Positions 50,673-60,929 of a DNA stretch of 64,000 nucleotides are shown here, one piece after another (position 1 is the stretch's first letter; the number at the start of each line of letters is the position of its first letter). Source of the DNA: Hymenobacter radiodurans (GTDB lineage Bacteria; Bacteroidota; Bacteroidia; Cytophagales; Hymenobacteraceae); contig NZ_CP037922.1 in NCBI RefSeq assembly GCF_004355185.1, positions 2,108,001-2,172,000 on the forward strand, given 5' to 3'. The translations under genes were made by a program, and so were the position numbers. Under the pieces are notes generated by a model, which was given only the letters and a program-made list of their open reading frames with translations, made no database searches and was not told the origin of the DNA.

Positions 50673-51581
50673 TTACCGCGTAAACCACCACCCCAACAAT
50701 GCCAGCAACGGCAAAGAAAGCGGAATCCCAAGTCCCACCATTTGGGCGGCCAGCGGTGGGTCGAGGCCGTAGCGCTCCGCCACCACGGCCGCCGTATTCA
50801 TGGGGCCAATAGCCGCTCCTAATATGCAAAGATCCACCACCTGGTCGTGTTGCTGGACGGCTGCCTGGTAAATGCTATAGATAAGCAGCGGGGCCAATAG
50901 CAGCTTGTACGTCAGGCCCAACACTATGGGGCGGGTCTGCGCCGGCGGCACTCTCAAATTCATCTGCAAGCCCACCGAAAGCAGCGCAATAACCGGAAAG
51001 GGTCCGCTAATTTTTTCTAGCACCCCGCGCACCAGCTCGGGGTGTTGATAGTCAGCCGCGTTGGCTATCATGGCCAGCACGAAGGCCAGAAACGGCGGAA
51101 ACCGCAGCACATTGCGCACCATTGATCCCCACGTCGGCTCGGCAGACCCATACCAGGAAGCGACTGCCACCCCCAGCGTGACCACGACCAGAAAGGACCC
51201 GGCCTGACTCATCATAATGCCCAGCTCCAGCCCTTCGCGCCCATATAGCAGCTCAAAAATCGGAAAGCCAACAAACGAAGTACTGCTAATGCCCCCCGTC
51301 AGGATAAGCGCTCCAATGGTTGCCCGCGAAAGCCGCATGCGCCGCCCCATCAATTCAAAAAACACAACGGCCGCCCCAAAAATCAACCACGGCGCCAGCA
51401 CCGGCAGCAGAAAGTGACTATCGAGCCGGGCCACGGCCAGATGCAGGAAGGTAAGGGCCGGCATGAACACCATCACCAGCAGCTGATTGAGCACCGCAGG
51501 CGCATTAGACGGCACCAAGCTCCACCGCCGCAACGCCGCACCCACACCCAAGCACAGCAACAGCACGGTTAGGTTGGTCAT
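50673..51581 (-). CDS. AEC-family permease (auxin efflux carrier-like)
   Basis: 302 residues with ten predicted helices in two blocks of five: LTVLLLCLGVGAALRRW, LNQLLVMVFMPALTFLHLAV, LPVLAPWLIFGAAVVFFEL, then the second block PFLAFVLAMIANAADYQHPELV, PFPVIALLSVGLQMNL (the crossover GLxM motif), RPIVLGLTYKLLLAPLLIYSI and GPMNTAAVVAERYGLDPPLAAQM. Families of this type export organic anions; substrate unknown. It lies 93 bases upstream of the symporter on the same strand, and a hairpin repeat is 30 bases before its start. GC6 motif at 51292. Confidence 0.85.
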   Translation of the reverse strand: MTNLTVLLLCLGVGAALRRWSLVPSNAPAVLNQLLVMVFMPALTFLHLAVARLDSHFLLPVLAPWLIFGAAVVFFELMGRRMRLSRATIGALILTGGISSTSFVGFPIFELLYGREGLELGIMMSQAGSFLVVVTLGVAVASWYGSAEPTWGSMVRNVLRFPPFLAFVLAMIANAADYQHPELVRGVLEKISGPFPVIALLSVGLQMNLRVPPAQTRPIVLGLTYKLLLAPLLIYSIYQAAVQQHDQVVDLCILGAAIGPMNTAAVVAERYGLDPPLAAQMVGLGIPLSLPLLALLGWWFTR

Positions 51582-51611
51582 TACTTACAGAAGAGAGTTG
51601 AAGCGTTAAAC

Positions 51612-51654
51612 AATGACGGTCATGCTAAGGTGGAGCCGAAGCATGACCGTCATT
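51612..51654. repeat. Short hairpin related to the 93-base repeat
   Basis: AATGACGGTCATGC (51612-51625) and GCATGACCGTCATT (51641-51654) form a 14-base perfect stem around TAAGGTGGAGCCGAA. The GTCATGC..GGAGCCGAAGCAT words are those of the longer repeat family, so this looks like a collapsed copy. It is between the AEC gene and the receptor gene. Confidence 0.7.
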
Positions 51655-51664
51655 GCTTACGGCC

Positions 51665-54600
51665 CTAAAAAGTCAGCGTGATGTTGGAGTAGTAATAAGC
51701 ACCGTTGAAGCCGAACTGCGCGACGTTTCGCGAATACGGAATTTCACCGTAGGAATAACTGGCGAAACGAGCGGCATCCACTTTGTCGGGGTAGACATTG
51801 GTGATGTTATTGGCACCCACCGTCACCGAAACCGCTTTTACCGGATTGTACACCAAAGCCAAATCAAGCAGAGTTTTGCCTTCAAACTCCTGGCTGATAT
51901 GGGGCACGTAGCGGGGCGCGGGCGTGGTGATGTTGGCTGGCTTTTCATAAGCCGTCACGGGGCCGAAGTAGGAGGCGCGGGGCGTGATACTGAATTTGCC
52001 CACCTGATAGGTAAGCGAGAACAGTACTTTCTGGCGCGGCTGGGCCCGCTCTATCAGCCCGATGCTGACCGTATCGATGAGCAGAATGCGGTTGGTGGTA
52101 CCTGCTTGCAGGGCTGCAGGCGTATCGCCGGTACGCACAATTTCGGTGGCGTTAAACGTCAGTGCTAGGCTGGTGCTCAGGCGACTACGCTCACTGAAAT
52201 CGTACTTATAAGTTGTCACCAGGTCGATGCCTCGGGTGCGGGTATCGATGGCGTTGGTGAAAAAGCGGATTTCGCTAATGTTGGCGAAATCCGCAGTTTG
52301 CAAGGCTCGAATGTCACTTTTGACCAATCGCTCACTGTTGATGATGCGGTCCTCAATATCAATCTGGTAGGCATCGATGGTGAAGAGCAGGTCTTCGGTG
52401 AGTTTGGCAGCTACCCCCAAGCTATAATTCCAGGAAGTTTCGGCCTTGGGGTCGGTTACGCCCAGCGGCACAAGGCGGGGGTCGTTGTTGCGCAACTGCT
52501 TGGTTTGCACAATTGCGCCGGCCTGCACCGTAGAGGTTGATACGCTGTTAAAAGTCTGCTGAAGGGAAGGTGCCCGGAAGCCGCGGTTGATAGAGCCACG
52601 AAGTGCAATGCCGTCGGTAACTTTAAAACGCGAGGCCAGCTTGCCCGAAATGTTGGAGCCAAAGTCGGAGTAGTTCTCGTAGCGCAGAGCCGTCGTGACT
52701 AGCAGCCGCTCCGTAATGTCGCTTTCCACATCTACGTACACGCCCACGTTGCGGCGGGTCTCGTCGGTTTCGTCGTCGGGCGCGATGCCGGGCCGGCCGC
52801 TGGAGCCCGGTGCCTTGGCCGTGCGAGCGGGGGAGGTAGGAGTAGCGGCCGCGGCCAGCGCCAGCGGGCCCACGAAGTACGACTCAGGACTGCCTTTTTC
52901 CAGCTGGAAGCGGTCTATCCGAAACTGGCTGCCTAAAGCCAGGTTGAACGACTTCGTGCCGAACAGGCCCACATAATTGCGCGACACGTTGACTTCGCTC
53001 GTGCTCTGCCCGAAGGCGCTACGACCTACGTAGAAATCGGTGGGGGAGTCGGCACCCATCGACGGGTTAGCGGTTTTGTTGGCGTCGAGGTCGAGGTAAT
53101 TATAGCCGTAGCCCGTGCTAAAATCGAGGTTCCAGCCCCCGGCCAACTTGCGATTCAACCCTATAACGGCCGAGTAGTCGTCGCTGCGGCCCGGCAACTC
53201 AGGCAGGTAACCATCAGGGTGCACGGGGCTGTAGTTCACGTTGTTAGGCTGGGCATTCCGGAAGAAGCCGTACGCCAGAATATCTTTGCGCGAGTACCCG
53301 CCGAAGCTGTACACCGACCACCCGGAGCCGCCTATCGGCACGCCCAGGTTGTAGAAGCCTTGGTAAATGTCGGCTTGGTTGCTGCCGTACACGCCTACCT
53401 TAAAAGGCTCGCCCACTGGCGGATACACGCCACGCTCGGCCCGGATGCGGTTCTCATTGGTAATCTGTGTGGCGGTGGGCGTGGGGTTGGCGGCGGTCAG
53501 GGCCGGGAATACGGTATAAATGCCCCCCAGATAGTCGTCGGAGCGGTCGGTTTGGTTTTGGCGCTGGTATTGCAGCGTTAAGTTGAGGTAGCCCGGATTG
53601 GTTTTGCCCAGCTTGATACCGTAGTTAGCCCCGGCCAGATACTGCGCGCCATCGCCTTCCTGCGTCACCCCAAATTGGGTTCTGACGGTGGCAACGCCCG
53701 TGCTTTTATTGAGTCCAAGGTTAATTACGCCGGCAATAGCGTCGGAGCCGTACTGGGCCGCCGCGCCATCGCGCAGCACTTCAATACGCTCGATAGCCAA
53801 TGACGGTACCGCGTTCAGGTCTGTAACAACCGTGCCGCTACCCACGGTCACGTTCAGGTTGAGAGCCGAGAACTGGTGGCGGCGCTTGCCATCCACGAGC
53901 ACCAGTACTTGGTCGGGGGAGAGGCCGCGTAGTGTGGCGGGGTCGGCGTAATTAGCTACGCCATTTACGCCGGTTTTAGCCGAGTTGAAGGACGGAGAAT
54001 TGAACTGCACCTGCTGGCCCAGATCAACCTGACCGGTGGCTTGCAATTCCTTGGCATTGAGCACATCAACGGGGGCAGGGCGCTCTACGTCGGTGCGGGG
54101 CAGGCCGCGCGAGCCTACCACCGTTACCTGACCTAGCTCCGTGGTGCTGGTTTGCAGGCGCACGTCCAGCGTGGTTCGCTCGCCCACAGCAATCTGTTGA
54201 CTTTTAAAGCCAATAGCCGACACGACCAAGGTAGCTCCCGGCTTGACGGTGATGGAAAAGCGCCCGTCGCCATCGGTGCTGATGCCGTTTGTAGTACCCA
54301 TCTCCAGGACGGTAGCGCCCGGAATTGCCTCCCCGCCTTCGCCAGTGACGCGGCCGGTGATGGTGGCATCCACTGCTGTTTTGGGCAACGCTAACGGGGC
54401 TAGCAGAATACCACTGTTCACTACTTCATAAGTAATTTGTAGGGGCCCAAATAACGACTGAAGCACGCCACTCAAGGGCGTATCTACTGCCTGCACCGTC
54501 ACCTTGCGGTTGGCGCCAATAAGCTGCGGGCTGTATAGAAAGCGCGTGTGCACTTGGTTTTCAAGGCTGGCCAGGGCCGTGAGTACCGGCTGCTCTTCCA

Positions 54601-54739
54601 GCAGCAAAGTCACATGCTGTTCCAGTACGCTCTGTTCGGTCCGGTCGGTTGCCGCCGCTGGCGAGGCCAGCCCGAGAAACGGCACCACGGCGAGCAGCAA
54701 TAGCTGGCAGCGGTGAGCGAAGGGTAGAAGTAATTTCAT
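51665..54739 (-). CDS. TonB-dependent receptor with STN domain (FecA/SusC-like)
   Basis: 1024 residues. Signal peptide (QLLLLAVVPFLGLASPAAA), then a secretin/TonB N-terminal STN domain (VTLLLEEQPVLTALASLENQ; VTVQAVDTPLSGVLQSLFGPLQITYEV), a carboxypeptidase-regulatory-like domain (ITGRVTGEGGEAIPGATVLEMGTTNG), a plug (VDVLNAKELQATGQVDLGQQVQFNSP; LRGLSPDQVLVLVDGKRRHQ; VLRDGAAAQYGSDAIAGVINL), and a beta-barrel ending YYYSNITLTF. The STN domain lets a receptor signal through FecR to an ECF sigma factor, both encoded just upstream. Substrate may be a siderophore, oligosaccharide or peptide. A terminator separates it from fecR. Motif copy at 53523. Confidence 0.9.
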   Translation of the reverse strand: MKLLLPFAHRCQLLLLAVVPFLGLASPAAATDRTEQSVLEQHVTLLLEEQPVLTALASLENQVHTRFLYSPQLIGANRKVTVQAVDTPLSGVLQSLFGPLQITYEVVNSGILLAPLALPKTAVDATITGRVTGEGGEAIPGATVLEMGTTNGISTDGDGRFSITVKPGATLVVSAIGFKSQQIAVGERTTLDVRLQTSTTELGQVTVVGSRGLPRTDVERPAPVDVLNAKELQATGQVDLGQQVQFNSPSFNSAKTGVNGVANYADPATLRGLSPDQVLVLVDGKRRHQFSALNLNVTVGSGTVVTDLNAVPSLAIERIEVLRDGAAAQYGSDAIAGVINLGLNKSTGVATVRTQFGVTQEGDGAQYLAGANYGIKLGKTNPGYLNLTLQYQRQNQTDRSDDYLGGIYTVFPALTAANPTPTATQITNENRIRAERGVYPPVGEPFKVGVYGSNQADIYQGFYNLGVPIGGSGWSVYSFGGYSRKDILAYGFFRNAQPNNVNYSPVHPDGYLPELPGRSDDYSAVIGLNRKLAGGWNLDFSTGYGYNYLDLDANKTANPSMGADSPTDFYVGRSAFGQSTSEVNVSRNYVGLFGTKSFNLALGSQFRIDRFQLEKGSPESYFVGPLALAAAATPTSPARTAKAPGSSGRPGIAPDDETDETRRNVGVYVDVESDITERLLVTTALRYENYSDFGSNISGKLASRFKVTDGIALRGSINRGFRAPSLQQTFNSVSTSTVQAGAIVQTKQLRNNDPRLVPLGVTDPKAETSWNYSLGVAAKLTEDLLFTIDAYQIDIEDRIINSERLVKSDIRALQTADFANISEIRFFTNAIDTRTRGIDLVTTYKYDFSERSRLSTSLALTFNATEIVRTGDTPAALQAGTTNRILLIDTVSIGLIERAQPRQKVLFSLTYQVGKFSITPRASYFGPVTAYEKPANITTPAPRYVPHISQEFEGKTLLDLALVYNPVKAVSVTVGANNITNVYPDKVDAARFASYSYGEIPYSRNVAQFGFNGAYYYSNITLTF

Positions 54740-54808
54740 GGGGCGGGAACGGGTTTGGTGGGATTAGTAGGAAGAATGGGAGAGAAGTCAGGGAAGAAAA
54801 TGCGGAAT

Positions 54809-54842
54809 AAAAGCCCCCAATCGTAGGCTGGGGGCTTTTTTG
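54809..54842. terminator. Terminator between fecR and the receptor gene
   Basis: AAAAGCCCCCA-ATCGTAGGC-TGGGGGCTTTTTT, directly past the fecR stop. It should separate the sigma/fecR transcript from the receptor gene, which then has its own promoter. Both arms are five-base forms of the window-wide motif. Confidence 0.8.
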
Positions 54843-54845
54843 GGC

Positions 54846-55924
54846 TTAGCCGGCGGGGAGCGTGTCAGTTGGCCGGGGTTTGTTGCCGCAGCCTTTGCTG
54901 TGAAAAATGACTTTTGTGCCGGCCCGCTCATAGGAAGCACCCAGTGCTTTGCACAGCAAATCCAGCTTTTCAAACATGGGCTCATCCCGGAAAATCAGGC
55001 GTACGGTGCAGCCGCTTAGCGCCGCCTCGTCGTAGACGATGGGTACCCCGTAGGCATGTTCCAGAGCTTGAATAACTTCCGTTACTGGTCGGTCGTCGAA
55101 GGCAAACGGGCGGGGAATTAGCAGGGCCGGCCGCTCCACCAGTTCCTTGCGCATCTCTAGCACCTCAGGCGAGTACGCTACCTGCTGATTTGGAATAAGC
55201 TCAAGCGGTGCCGCCACCCGGCCGGCCGGGCTCCCCGTGCCGGTAGGGCGCGGACTTACCCGCACCTTACCAGTGCGCACCATTACTAGGGCCTGAGGCT
55301 GCTCAGGGTAGGCGCGCACGGTGAAGCTCGTGCCCAATACAGTCGTAACTACCTTATCAGTAACCACCAGAAAGGGCTTGACCGGATTGCGCGCTATGTT
55401 AAAAAACGCTTCGCCTTGCAGAAATACTTCCCGCTTAGCGTCCGTAAACTGCTGGGGGTAGCGCAGGGTGCTGCTGGGCTGCAAAAGCACCGTGCTGCCG
55501 TCGACCAGCGCGAGGCGAGCTACTTGGGAGCTAACGTTCGTATGCGTAATCCATTGATTGGCGCTTGACGATGGCGCGGCCCTCAGAACAGACAATCGGG
55601 CAGCCGTTACCGGGGACTTTTGGGGTGATAACGAGCGCAGCGCACCGAATCCTAACCCAACTATCAGTAGCGCCGCTACGGCCCACCGCAGCGGTATTGA
55701 GCGCCACATCGGAACGGCTTCGCGGGCCAAAGTCGAAGCGTGAATCTGGTGCTCAATCCGACGCCACAGGGTGGCTTTCAAACGGGCGTTTTCGGCGGGG
55801 CTTAACTCAGGAATAGAGGCCGAATCGAGTGCCTCGTACCACTGCTCCACTAGCTTCGCCTCGTCTGGGGGCTTTCTCCGCGCAGGTAGCGCTGCAATAT
55901 GGCCTCGTGGGTTTCTGGCTTCAT
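54846..55924 (-). CDS. FecR-family anti-sigma factor (frameshifted)
   Basis: I place the start at 55924, where MKPETHEAILQRYLRGESP is the usual FecR opening. That frame stops soon, but one more base in the G5 run at 55867-55871 (restoring GGGGGGCTTTC) joins it as GESPPDEAKLVEQWYEAL to the long frame. The rest shows a single membrane helix (LRWAVAALLIVGLGFGAL, about 90-107), a FecR domain (VALVDGSTVLLQPSSTLRYP-like, EVFLQGEAFFNIARNPVKPFLV, VTTVLGTSFTVRAYP) and a C-terminal DUF4974 domain (PVTEVIQALEHAYGVPIVYDEA). Length about 359. It holds the sigma factor until the receptor signals. Stop is four bases from a terminator. Confidence 0.88.
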
Positions 55925-56097
55925 ACTCGACGGTGATAAGTAGGGCTTCCTTATCAGGTCGGGCTCGGAGGGCGTATCCCTGGCCAAAGCATGAAATATT
56001 TTTTGACAGAAGATGCCGAAGCATAAAACAGGCCGTTTCGCAACAAAAGAAAATAAGACGACAATGGTCGCTGCTGCCTCGTACGTAGTGTTTCGGG

Positions 56098-56715
56098 TTA
56101 AAAAAGCAGCTGATAAGCTAGGAGAGTAAGCACCAGAAAATCTTTCAAACGTGCTCGTAGAAACCGTAGCGATTGGGTAAGATGATACTCCACCGTTTTG
56201 GGGGCTATATTCAGCTGCCCCGCAATTTGCGGCACCGACTGGTATTGCTCCCGACTCAGACGAAAAACGGCCTGGGTATTGGCCGGTAAACTGCCCACGC
56301 TGGCCGCAAGGGCCGCCGACAGGTCGGCGGTGCTGAGCGTTTCCTCCGTCGCCCGGTCAGCAGTGGGTAAATGCGGGGTGGCAAAGGCCACATAACCTTC
56401 GTGCGTGGCGCGGCTCCGGATGCAGTCGATAATTTTGTATTTAGCGGCCACAAACAGATAGACATCCAGTTTGTGAATACGAGCGGTAGCCCGCTTTTGC
56501 CAGAAGGCCACAAATAGATCCTGCACTACCTCTTCGGCATCGGCTGCGGAGCCGAGTTTGCGATAGGCCAGCTCATAGAGCCGTTGCCAGTAGCGCTCAT
56601 ATATTTCGGTGAAAGCTTTTTCATCTCCGGCCTCCAATGCCGCTACCAATGCATCGTCGTTCCAGGCGGAATAGGGCCGCTGGGTTTTAGAGGCAACGGA
56701 AGAATCCACTCTCAT
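56098..56715 (-). CDS. ECF RNA polymerase sigma factor
   Basis: 205 residues. Region 2: FTEIYERYWQRLYELAYRKLG, AEEVVQDLFVAFWQKRATA; region 4: LSAALAASVGSLPANTQAVF, RLSREQYQSVPQIAGQLNIAPKTVEYHLTQSLRFL (helix-turn-helix that binds the -35 element). This is the FecI-like sigma group expanded in Bacteroidota, paired with the FecR gene 170 bases downstream. The cassette sigma-FecR-receptor is the standard cell-surface signalling order. A C-terminal hydrophobic tail (FLVLTLLAYQLLF) is common in this group. Confidence 0.92.
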   Translation of the reverse strand: MRVDSSVASKTQRPYSAWNDDALVAALEAGDEKAFTEIYERYWQRLYELAYRKLGSAADAEEVVQDLFVAFWQKRATARIHKLDVYLFVAAKYKIIDCIRSRATHEGYVAFATPHLPTADRATEETLSTADLSAALAASVGSLPANTQAVFRLSREQYQSVPQIAGQLNIAPKTVEYHLTQSLRFLRARLKDFLVLTLLAYQLLF

Positions 56716-56962
56716 AAAGACATGAAAACCAGCTTATAATGGTCTCTCCAATTTATAATAAATTATCAATTAAAGTACATTTATATACAGGAGCTCTACG
56801 CCTGACCAGTGTTGTTTATCAACAGGTTGGTTCCAGTGCTGGTTGACGCCGCTTAATACGCTTCAGTAAATCATTTCTCCGCTCTACGTGTTTGCAGCGC
56901 TACTACCTATGGTTCACGGCCGCAGTCTTACATTCGTACCTCAAAAATTAGCGCAGCAACAC

Positions 56963-57553
56963 GTGTTTACTGGAATAATAGAATCACTCGGCACCATTAC
57001 GGCTGTGCAAACGGAAGGCACTAATCGCCATTTTACGGTGGCCACGCCGTTTGCCCACGAATTACAGATTGACCAAAGCGTCGCCCACGACGGCGTCTGC
57101 CTGACGGTTGTGGCCGTGGATGCGGCCGCTGGTACGCACACCGTCACGGCCATTGATGAAACCCTGCAAAAAACCAATCTGGGGAAGTGGCAGCCCGGCC
57201 GCCGCGTAAACCTGGAGCGCTGCCTGTCGGCTAATGGGCGCTTTGATGGCCACATCGTGCAGGGCCACGTCGACCTGACGGCTACCTGCGAGAGCGTAAC
57301 CGACCAGAACGGCTCCTGGGTTTACCGCTTTCGCCATGCGCCTGGCCCCGGCCGCGTGACCGTGGAAAAAGGCTCCATCAGCATCAATGGCACCAGCCTC
57401 ACCTGCTTCGATAGCACCGACGACGGTTTCAGCGTGGCCATCATTCCCTACACCTACGAGCACACCACTTTTCAGGACCTACGCCCCGGCGACTTGGTAA
57501 ATCTGGAATTTGATATTGTAGGAAAGTACGTAGCCAAGCTCCTAGGCAAGTAG
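56963..57553 (+). CDS. ribE: Riboflavin synthase alpha chain
   Basis: 196 residues. Joins two molecules of 6,7-dimethyl-8-ribityllumazine to give riboflavin. I choose the GTG at 56963, since FTGIIESLGTI is the family's exact start (MFTGIIE); in-frame upstream codons from 56888 are not conserved. The two lumazine-binding domains are DQSVAHDGVCLTVVAVD (first), with CLSANGRFDGHIVQGHVDLTA, and VTVEKGSISINGTSLTCFD (second), with IIPYTYEHTTFQDL. Length is normal. It is divergent from the sigma gene and closed by a terminator. No other rib genes are near. Confidence 0.95.
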   Translation: MFTGIIESLGTITAVQTEGTNRHFTVATPFAHELQIDQSVAHDGVCLTVVAVDAAAGTHTVTAIDETLQKTNLGKWQPGRRVNLERCLSANGRFDGHIVQGHVDLTATCESVTDQNGSWVYRFRHAPGPGRVTVEKGSISINGTSLTCFDSTDDGFSVAIIPYTYEHTTFQDLRPGDLVNLEFDIVGKYVAKLLGK

Positions 57554-57560
57554 TTAGCTC

Positions 57561-57607
57561 AAAAAAAGCCCCCCATCCAGGTATTTTTCTGGTTGGGGGC
57601 TTTTTTA
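57561..57607. terminator. Bidirectional terminator
   Basis: AAAAAAAGCCCCCCATCCAG-GTATTTTT-CTGGTTGGGGGCTTTTTT right after ribE; the stem has one bulge. The left arm is a full GC6 motif copy. Confidence 0.85.
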
Positions 57608-57746
57608 TGACGCTGATCTATTGGCCGATAAGTTATAATCGGGTCGATAGCAGGCGCCTTATAGTAACTCGTCTTCTTGTCTGTCGGGGCGGTATACAGC
57701 GGCTTCCACCCGCTTTGCTAACTTTACACCATAACGGCTTTGCTAG

Positions 57747-58151
57747 GTGGAAAACAGCAGCTTAACCCTATTGGGCGCAACAAGTGCAGTTCAGGTCTGG
57801 CATGACGCCGAGGCCCACTGGCTCTACGTCCGGTGGCGAGGCAACTACGCGATACAGACGGCGGAGGAAGGATGGGAGTTGTTGCTACAGTGCTTGCACC
57901 AGCAACCCTGCGCCATGCTGCTCAACGATGCTCGGCATGCGGCCACCGGCTGGTCGGGACAGGAGCAATGGGCAGGAGAGGCGCTATTTCCCAAGCTGGC
58001 TCAGTGGGGCGTGCGCTACGTAGCCTGCGTCTATCCTGAAGCCTTGGCCGCTCGCTTCTCCCTGGATACCACTTTGGGCTACACGCCCCAGCCCTTCGTA
58101 GCCGCTTTCGATGACCTAGCCACAGCCTGCACCTGGTTGCAGCAACGCTAA
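57747..58151 (+). CDS. SpoIIAA-like/STAS-type protein
   Basis: 134 residues from GTG (MENSSLTLLGATSAVQVWHD). The pattern of LYVRWRGNYAIQTAEEGWELLLQCLHQ, CAMLLNDARHAATGW, FPKLAQWGVRYVACVYPEA and PFVAAFDDLATACTWL fits the SpoIIAA-like (STAS-related) fold: strand, long helix, then D(A/S)R strand and helices. Single-domain proteins of this sort are frequent in Hymenobacter and relatives; role unknown. It stands alone, convergent with the P-type ATPase gene. Confidence 0.6.
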   Translation: MENSSLTLLGATSAVQVWHDAEAHWLYVRWRGNYAIQTAEEGWELLLQCLHQQPCAMLLNDARHAATGWSGQEQWAGEALFPKLAQWGVRYVACVYPEALAARFSLDTTLGYTPQPFVAAFDDLATACTWLQQR

Positions 58152-58257
58152 ACTCTTAGCTCCTTCATAAAAAGTAGCGAAGAAGAAAGCAGCAATCAGG
58201 AATCAATAAACCGGTGCAAAGCAGTTCGGGAAGCTCCAACCCAAGCAGGTTACCGAC

Positions 58258-60929
58258 TCAGGGGTTGCTGACGGCTGGCACTACCGCCCGCCAGCGTTTG
58301 ATGGCCTTCACTAGCTCCGTGATGATTAGTGGCACAATACCCAGCCCGATAGCCACCAGCCAGCCGCGCGCATCTAGGGGCCGGAGTTTAAAGGCTTGTT
58401 GTAGAAATGGGACCGTAAGGGCTAGTAATTGCAACAGCATCCCCAGCACCACGGCCCCCGCCAGATACTTATTGGAGAACAGGCCGACCTGGAAGATCGA
58501 TTTGGTGGCGCTCCGGAAGCTAAGCGCATACAGCAACTGACAGCAGATGATGGTCATAAAGGCCATGGTATGTGCGTATTCCAGCACCATCTCGGGTATA
58601 GCCGCATCGTAGGGCTGGTAGCCGTGCTCGTAGAAACCGTACCAGAAAGCAGTCATAGTGAGCAGACCGATGAGGGTGCCGCCCAGCACCACCCGTAGCC
58701 CTGCTCCGCCCGCGAAAAAGCTTTCGTTTGGCTTGCGGGGAAGCTCGCGCATCACGTCCGGGTCGCTAGGGTCCATGCCCAGGGCTATGGCTGGTAGCGA
58801 ATCGGTGAGCAAGTTTATCCAGAGCAACTGGGTGGCAATGAGGGGAGCGGGCCAGCCAATAACGATGCTGAAGACCATGGCTACCACTTCGCCCATGTTG
58901 CTGGCCAGCAGGAAAATCACCGACTTCTTGATGTTGTTGTAAATATTGCGGCCCTGCTCAATGGCGGCAATAATAGTGGCGAAATTGTCGTCGGTCAGAA
59001 TCATGGCGGCCGCGTTCTTAGCCACGTCGGTGCCGGTAATGCCCATCGCCACCCCAATATCGGCCGCGTTGAGTGAGGGTGCGTCGTTTACTCCGTCGCC
59101 CGTCATCGACACAATATTGCCCTGAGCTTGGAAGGCCTTCACGATTTTTACCTTGTGCTCCGGCGACACCCGGGCAAACACCCGGTACTGGGCCGCACGG
59201 CCCGCAAACTCCTCGTCCGAATACTGATTTAGCTCTTCTCCGGTCACGGCCTGACTCAGGTCGTCGGCCAGCCCGAGTTCCCGGGCAATGGCAAAGGCCG
59301 TGTTTTTATGGTCGCCGGTAATCATAATGGTGGTAATGCCGGCCTGCGCCGCCTGCCTGATTGCCTGCTTGGCCTCCTCCCGCGGCGGGTCTATCATACC
59401 CACCATGCCCAGCAGTATCAAGTCCTGCTCCATTTCCTCAGGTGGCACTACTTGGTCGACAGGCTTGTAGGCCACTGCCAGCGTGCGCAGCGCCTGCCCC
59501 GACATGCCGTCTGTGACGTGTACTACCTGCTCGCAGTGGTCAGCCGTAAGGGGCACCACTTGGCCGTTTTCGCGAATGTGGGTGCAGCGGGTGATAAGAC
59601 TATCGATAGCACCTTTGGTGAACACCCGCAGCCGGCCGTGGTCGTCGGTAAGGGTCGACATGAGCTTACGGTCCGATTCAAACGCTAGCTCGCCCACGCG
59701 CTTATCACTGGCCTCCAAAGCCTTGCGGTCAAGACCAAGTTGGTCGCCGAACACAAGCAGGGCAATTTCGGTGGGGTCGCCGGTACCCTCACCGTTCTCG
59801 TAGGTGGCATCCGAACACAGAATTAATGCCTTGGCCAGCAAGCCGGCTTCTTCTAGAGAGGCCTGCCCGTTCTCTCCCAAGGTAACTTCGCCCACGCCCG
59901 GCAGGAAGTAGCGCGTTACGGTCATTTTATTCTGGGTGAGCGTACCGGTTTTGTCGGAGCAAACAATGTTCACTGAGCCCAGGGTTTCCACGGCGGGCAG
60001 CCTCTTGATGATGGCATTGCGGCGGGCCATGGCCGTGACGCCGATGGAAAGCACCACAGCAACGATGGCCGCCAAGCCCTCGGGAATAGATGCCACCGCC
60101 AGCGACACCGCCAACAGAAACGTACTGGCCAGATCTCGGCCCTGGAAATAGGCCAGCACGAACATTGCCGCGCAGATGCCGACGGCTACCTTGCCCAGCG
60201 TTTTGCCCAACTCGTCGAGCTTTTTTTGCAGGGGCGTCTTGCTTTCTTCTTCCTCGTTGATGAGCGTGGCGATTTTGCCCACCTCCGTTTTCATGCCGGT
60301 GCCGACCACGACTCCCACGCCCCGGCCATAAGTGACCAGCGTAGACATAAACGCCGTGTTGGCTTGGTCGCCGAGCGGGGTTTGCGGGTCGTCGAAGGTG
60401 GCCTGCGCATCCTTGGTTGTGGGTACCGATTCGCCCGTTAGGGCTGACTCCTCGATTTGCAGATTGGCCGATTCTAGCAACCGCAGGTCGGCTGCCACGA
60501 ACCGGCCGGCGTCGAGCAGCACAATATCGCCCGGCACCAGTTCCTCAGAGTCTATTTCTCTTACTTCCCCGTTGCGGCGCACCAGCGCGTGCGGAGCCGA
60601 CATTTTTTGAGCGCTTCAATGGCATTGCCGGCTTTCACTTCCTGCGCTACACCCAGCGCCGCGTTTATCAGGATAACGCACAGGATAATAACGGCGTCCA
60701 CGTACTCGCCTAGGAAGAGGGTGATGGCCACGGCTCCTAACAGTACGTAGATAAGGGCGTCGTTGAGCTGCGCCAGCGCCAGCTGCAGGATGGTTTTTTT
60801 CACCTGCGCCTGCAAGCGGTTGGGACCGTGCTTGGTTCGTCGGGCAGCTACTTCCGCATCGGAAAGGCCGGTGGCGGGGTTCGCGGCCAACTCCTTCAGT
60901 ACAGTTTCTACGGAGGTTGAGATTTGCAT
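58258..60929 (-). CDS. Cation-transporting P-type ATPase, Ca2+ type (frameshifted)
   Basis: P2-type ATPase of about 890 residues. N-terminal domain VETVLKELAANPATGLSDAEVAAR, TM1-2 (LNDALIYVLLGAVAITLFLGEYVDA), then actuator SALTGESVPT, TM4 SIPEGLAAIVAVVLSIGVTAMARR, phosphorylation loop IVCSDKTGTLTQNKMTV, FTKGAIDSLI (nucleotide binding), MITGDHKNTA, VSMTGDGVNDAPSLNAADIGVAMG, and TM6 LLWINLLTDSLPAIALGMDP. PEGL in TM4 and NLLTD in TM6 fit the Ca2+ pump group. The frame breaks at the T6 run at 60603-60608 (A6 in the gene); seven would read ALKKMSAPHALVRR. Divergent from a Ca2+/H+ antiporter gene. Confidence 0.9.
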
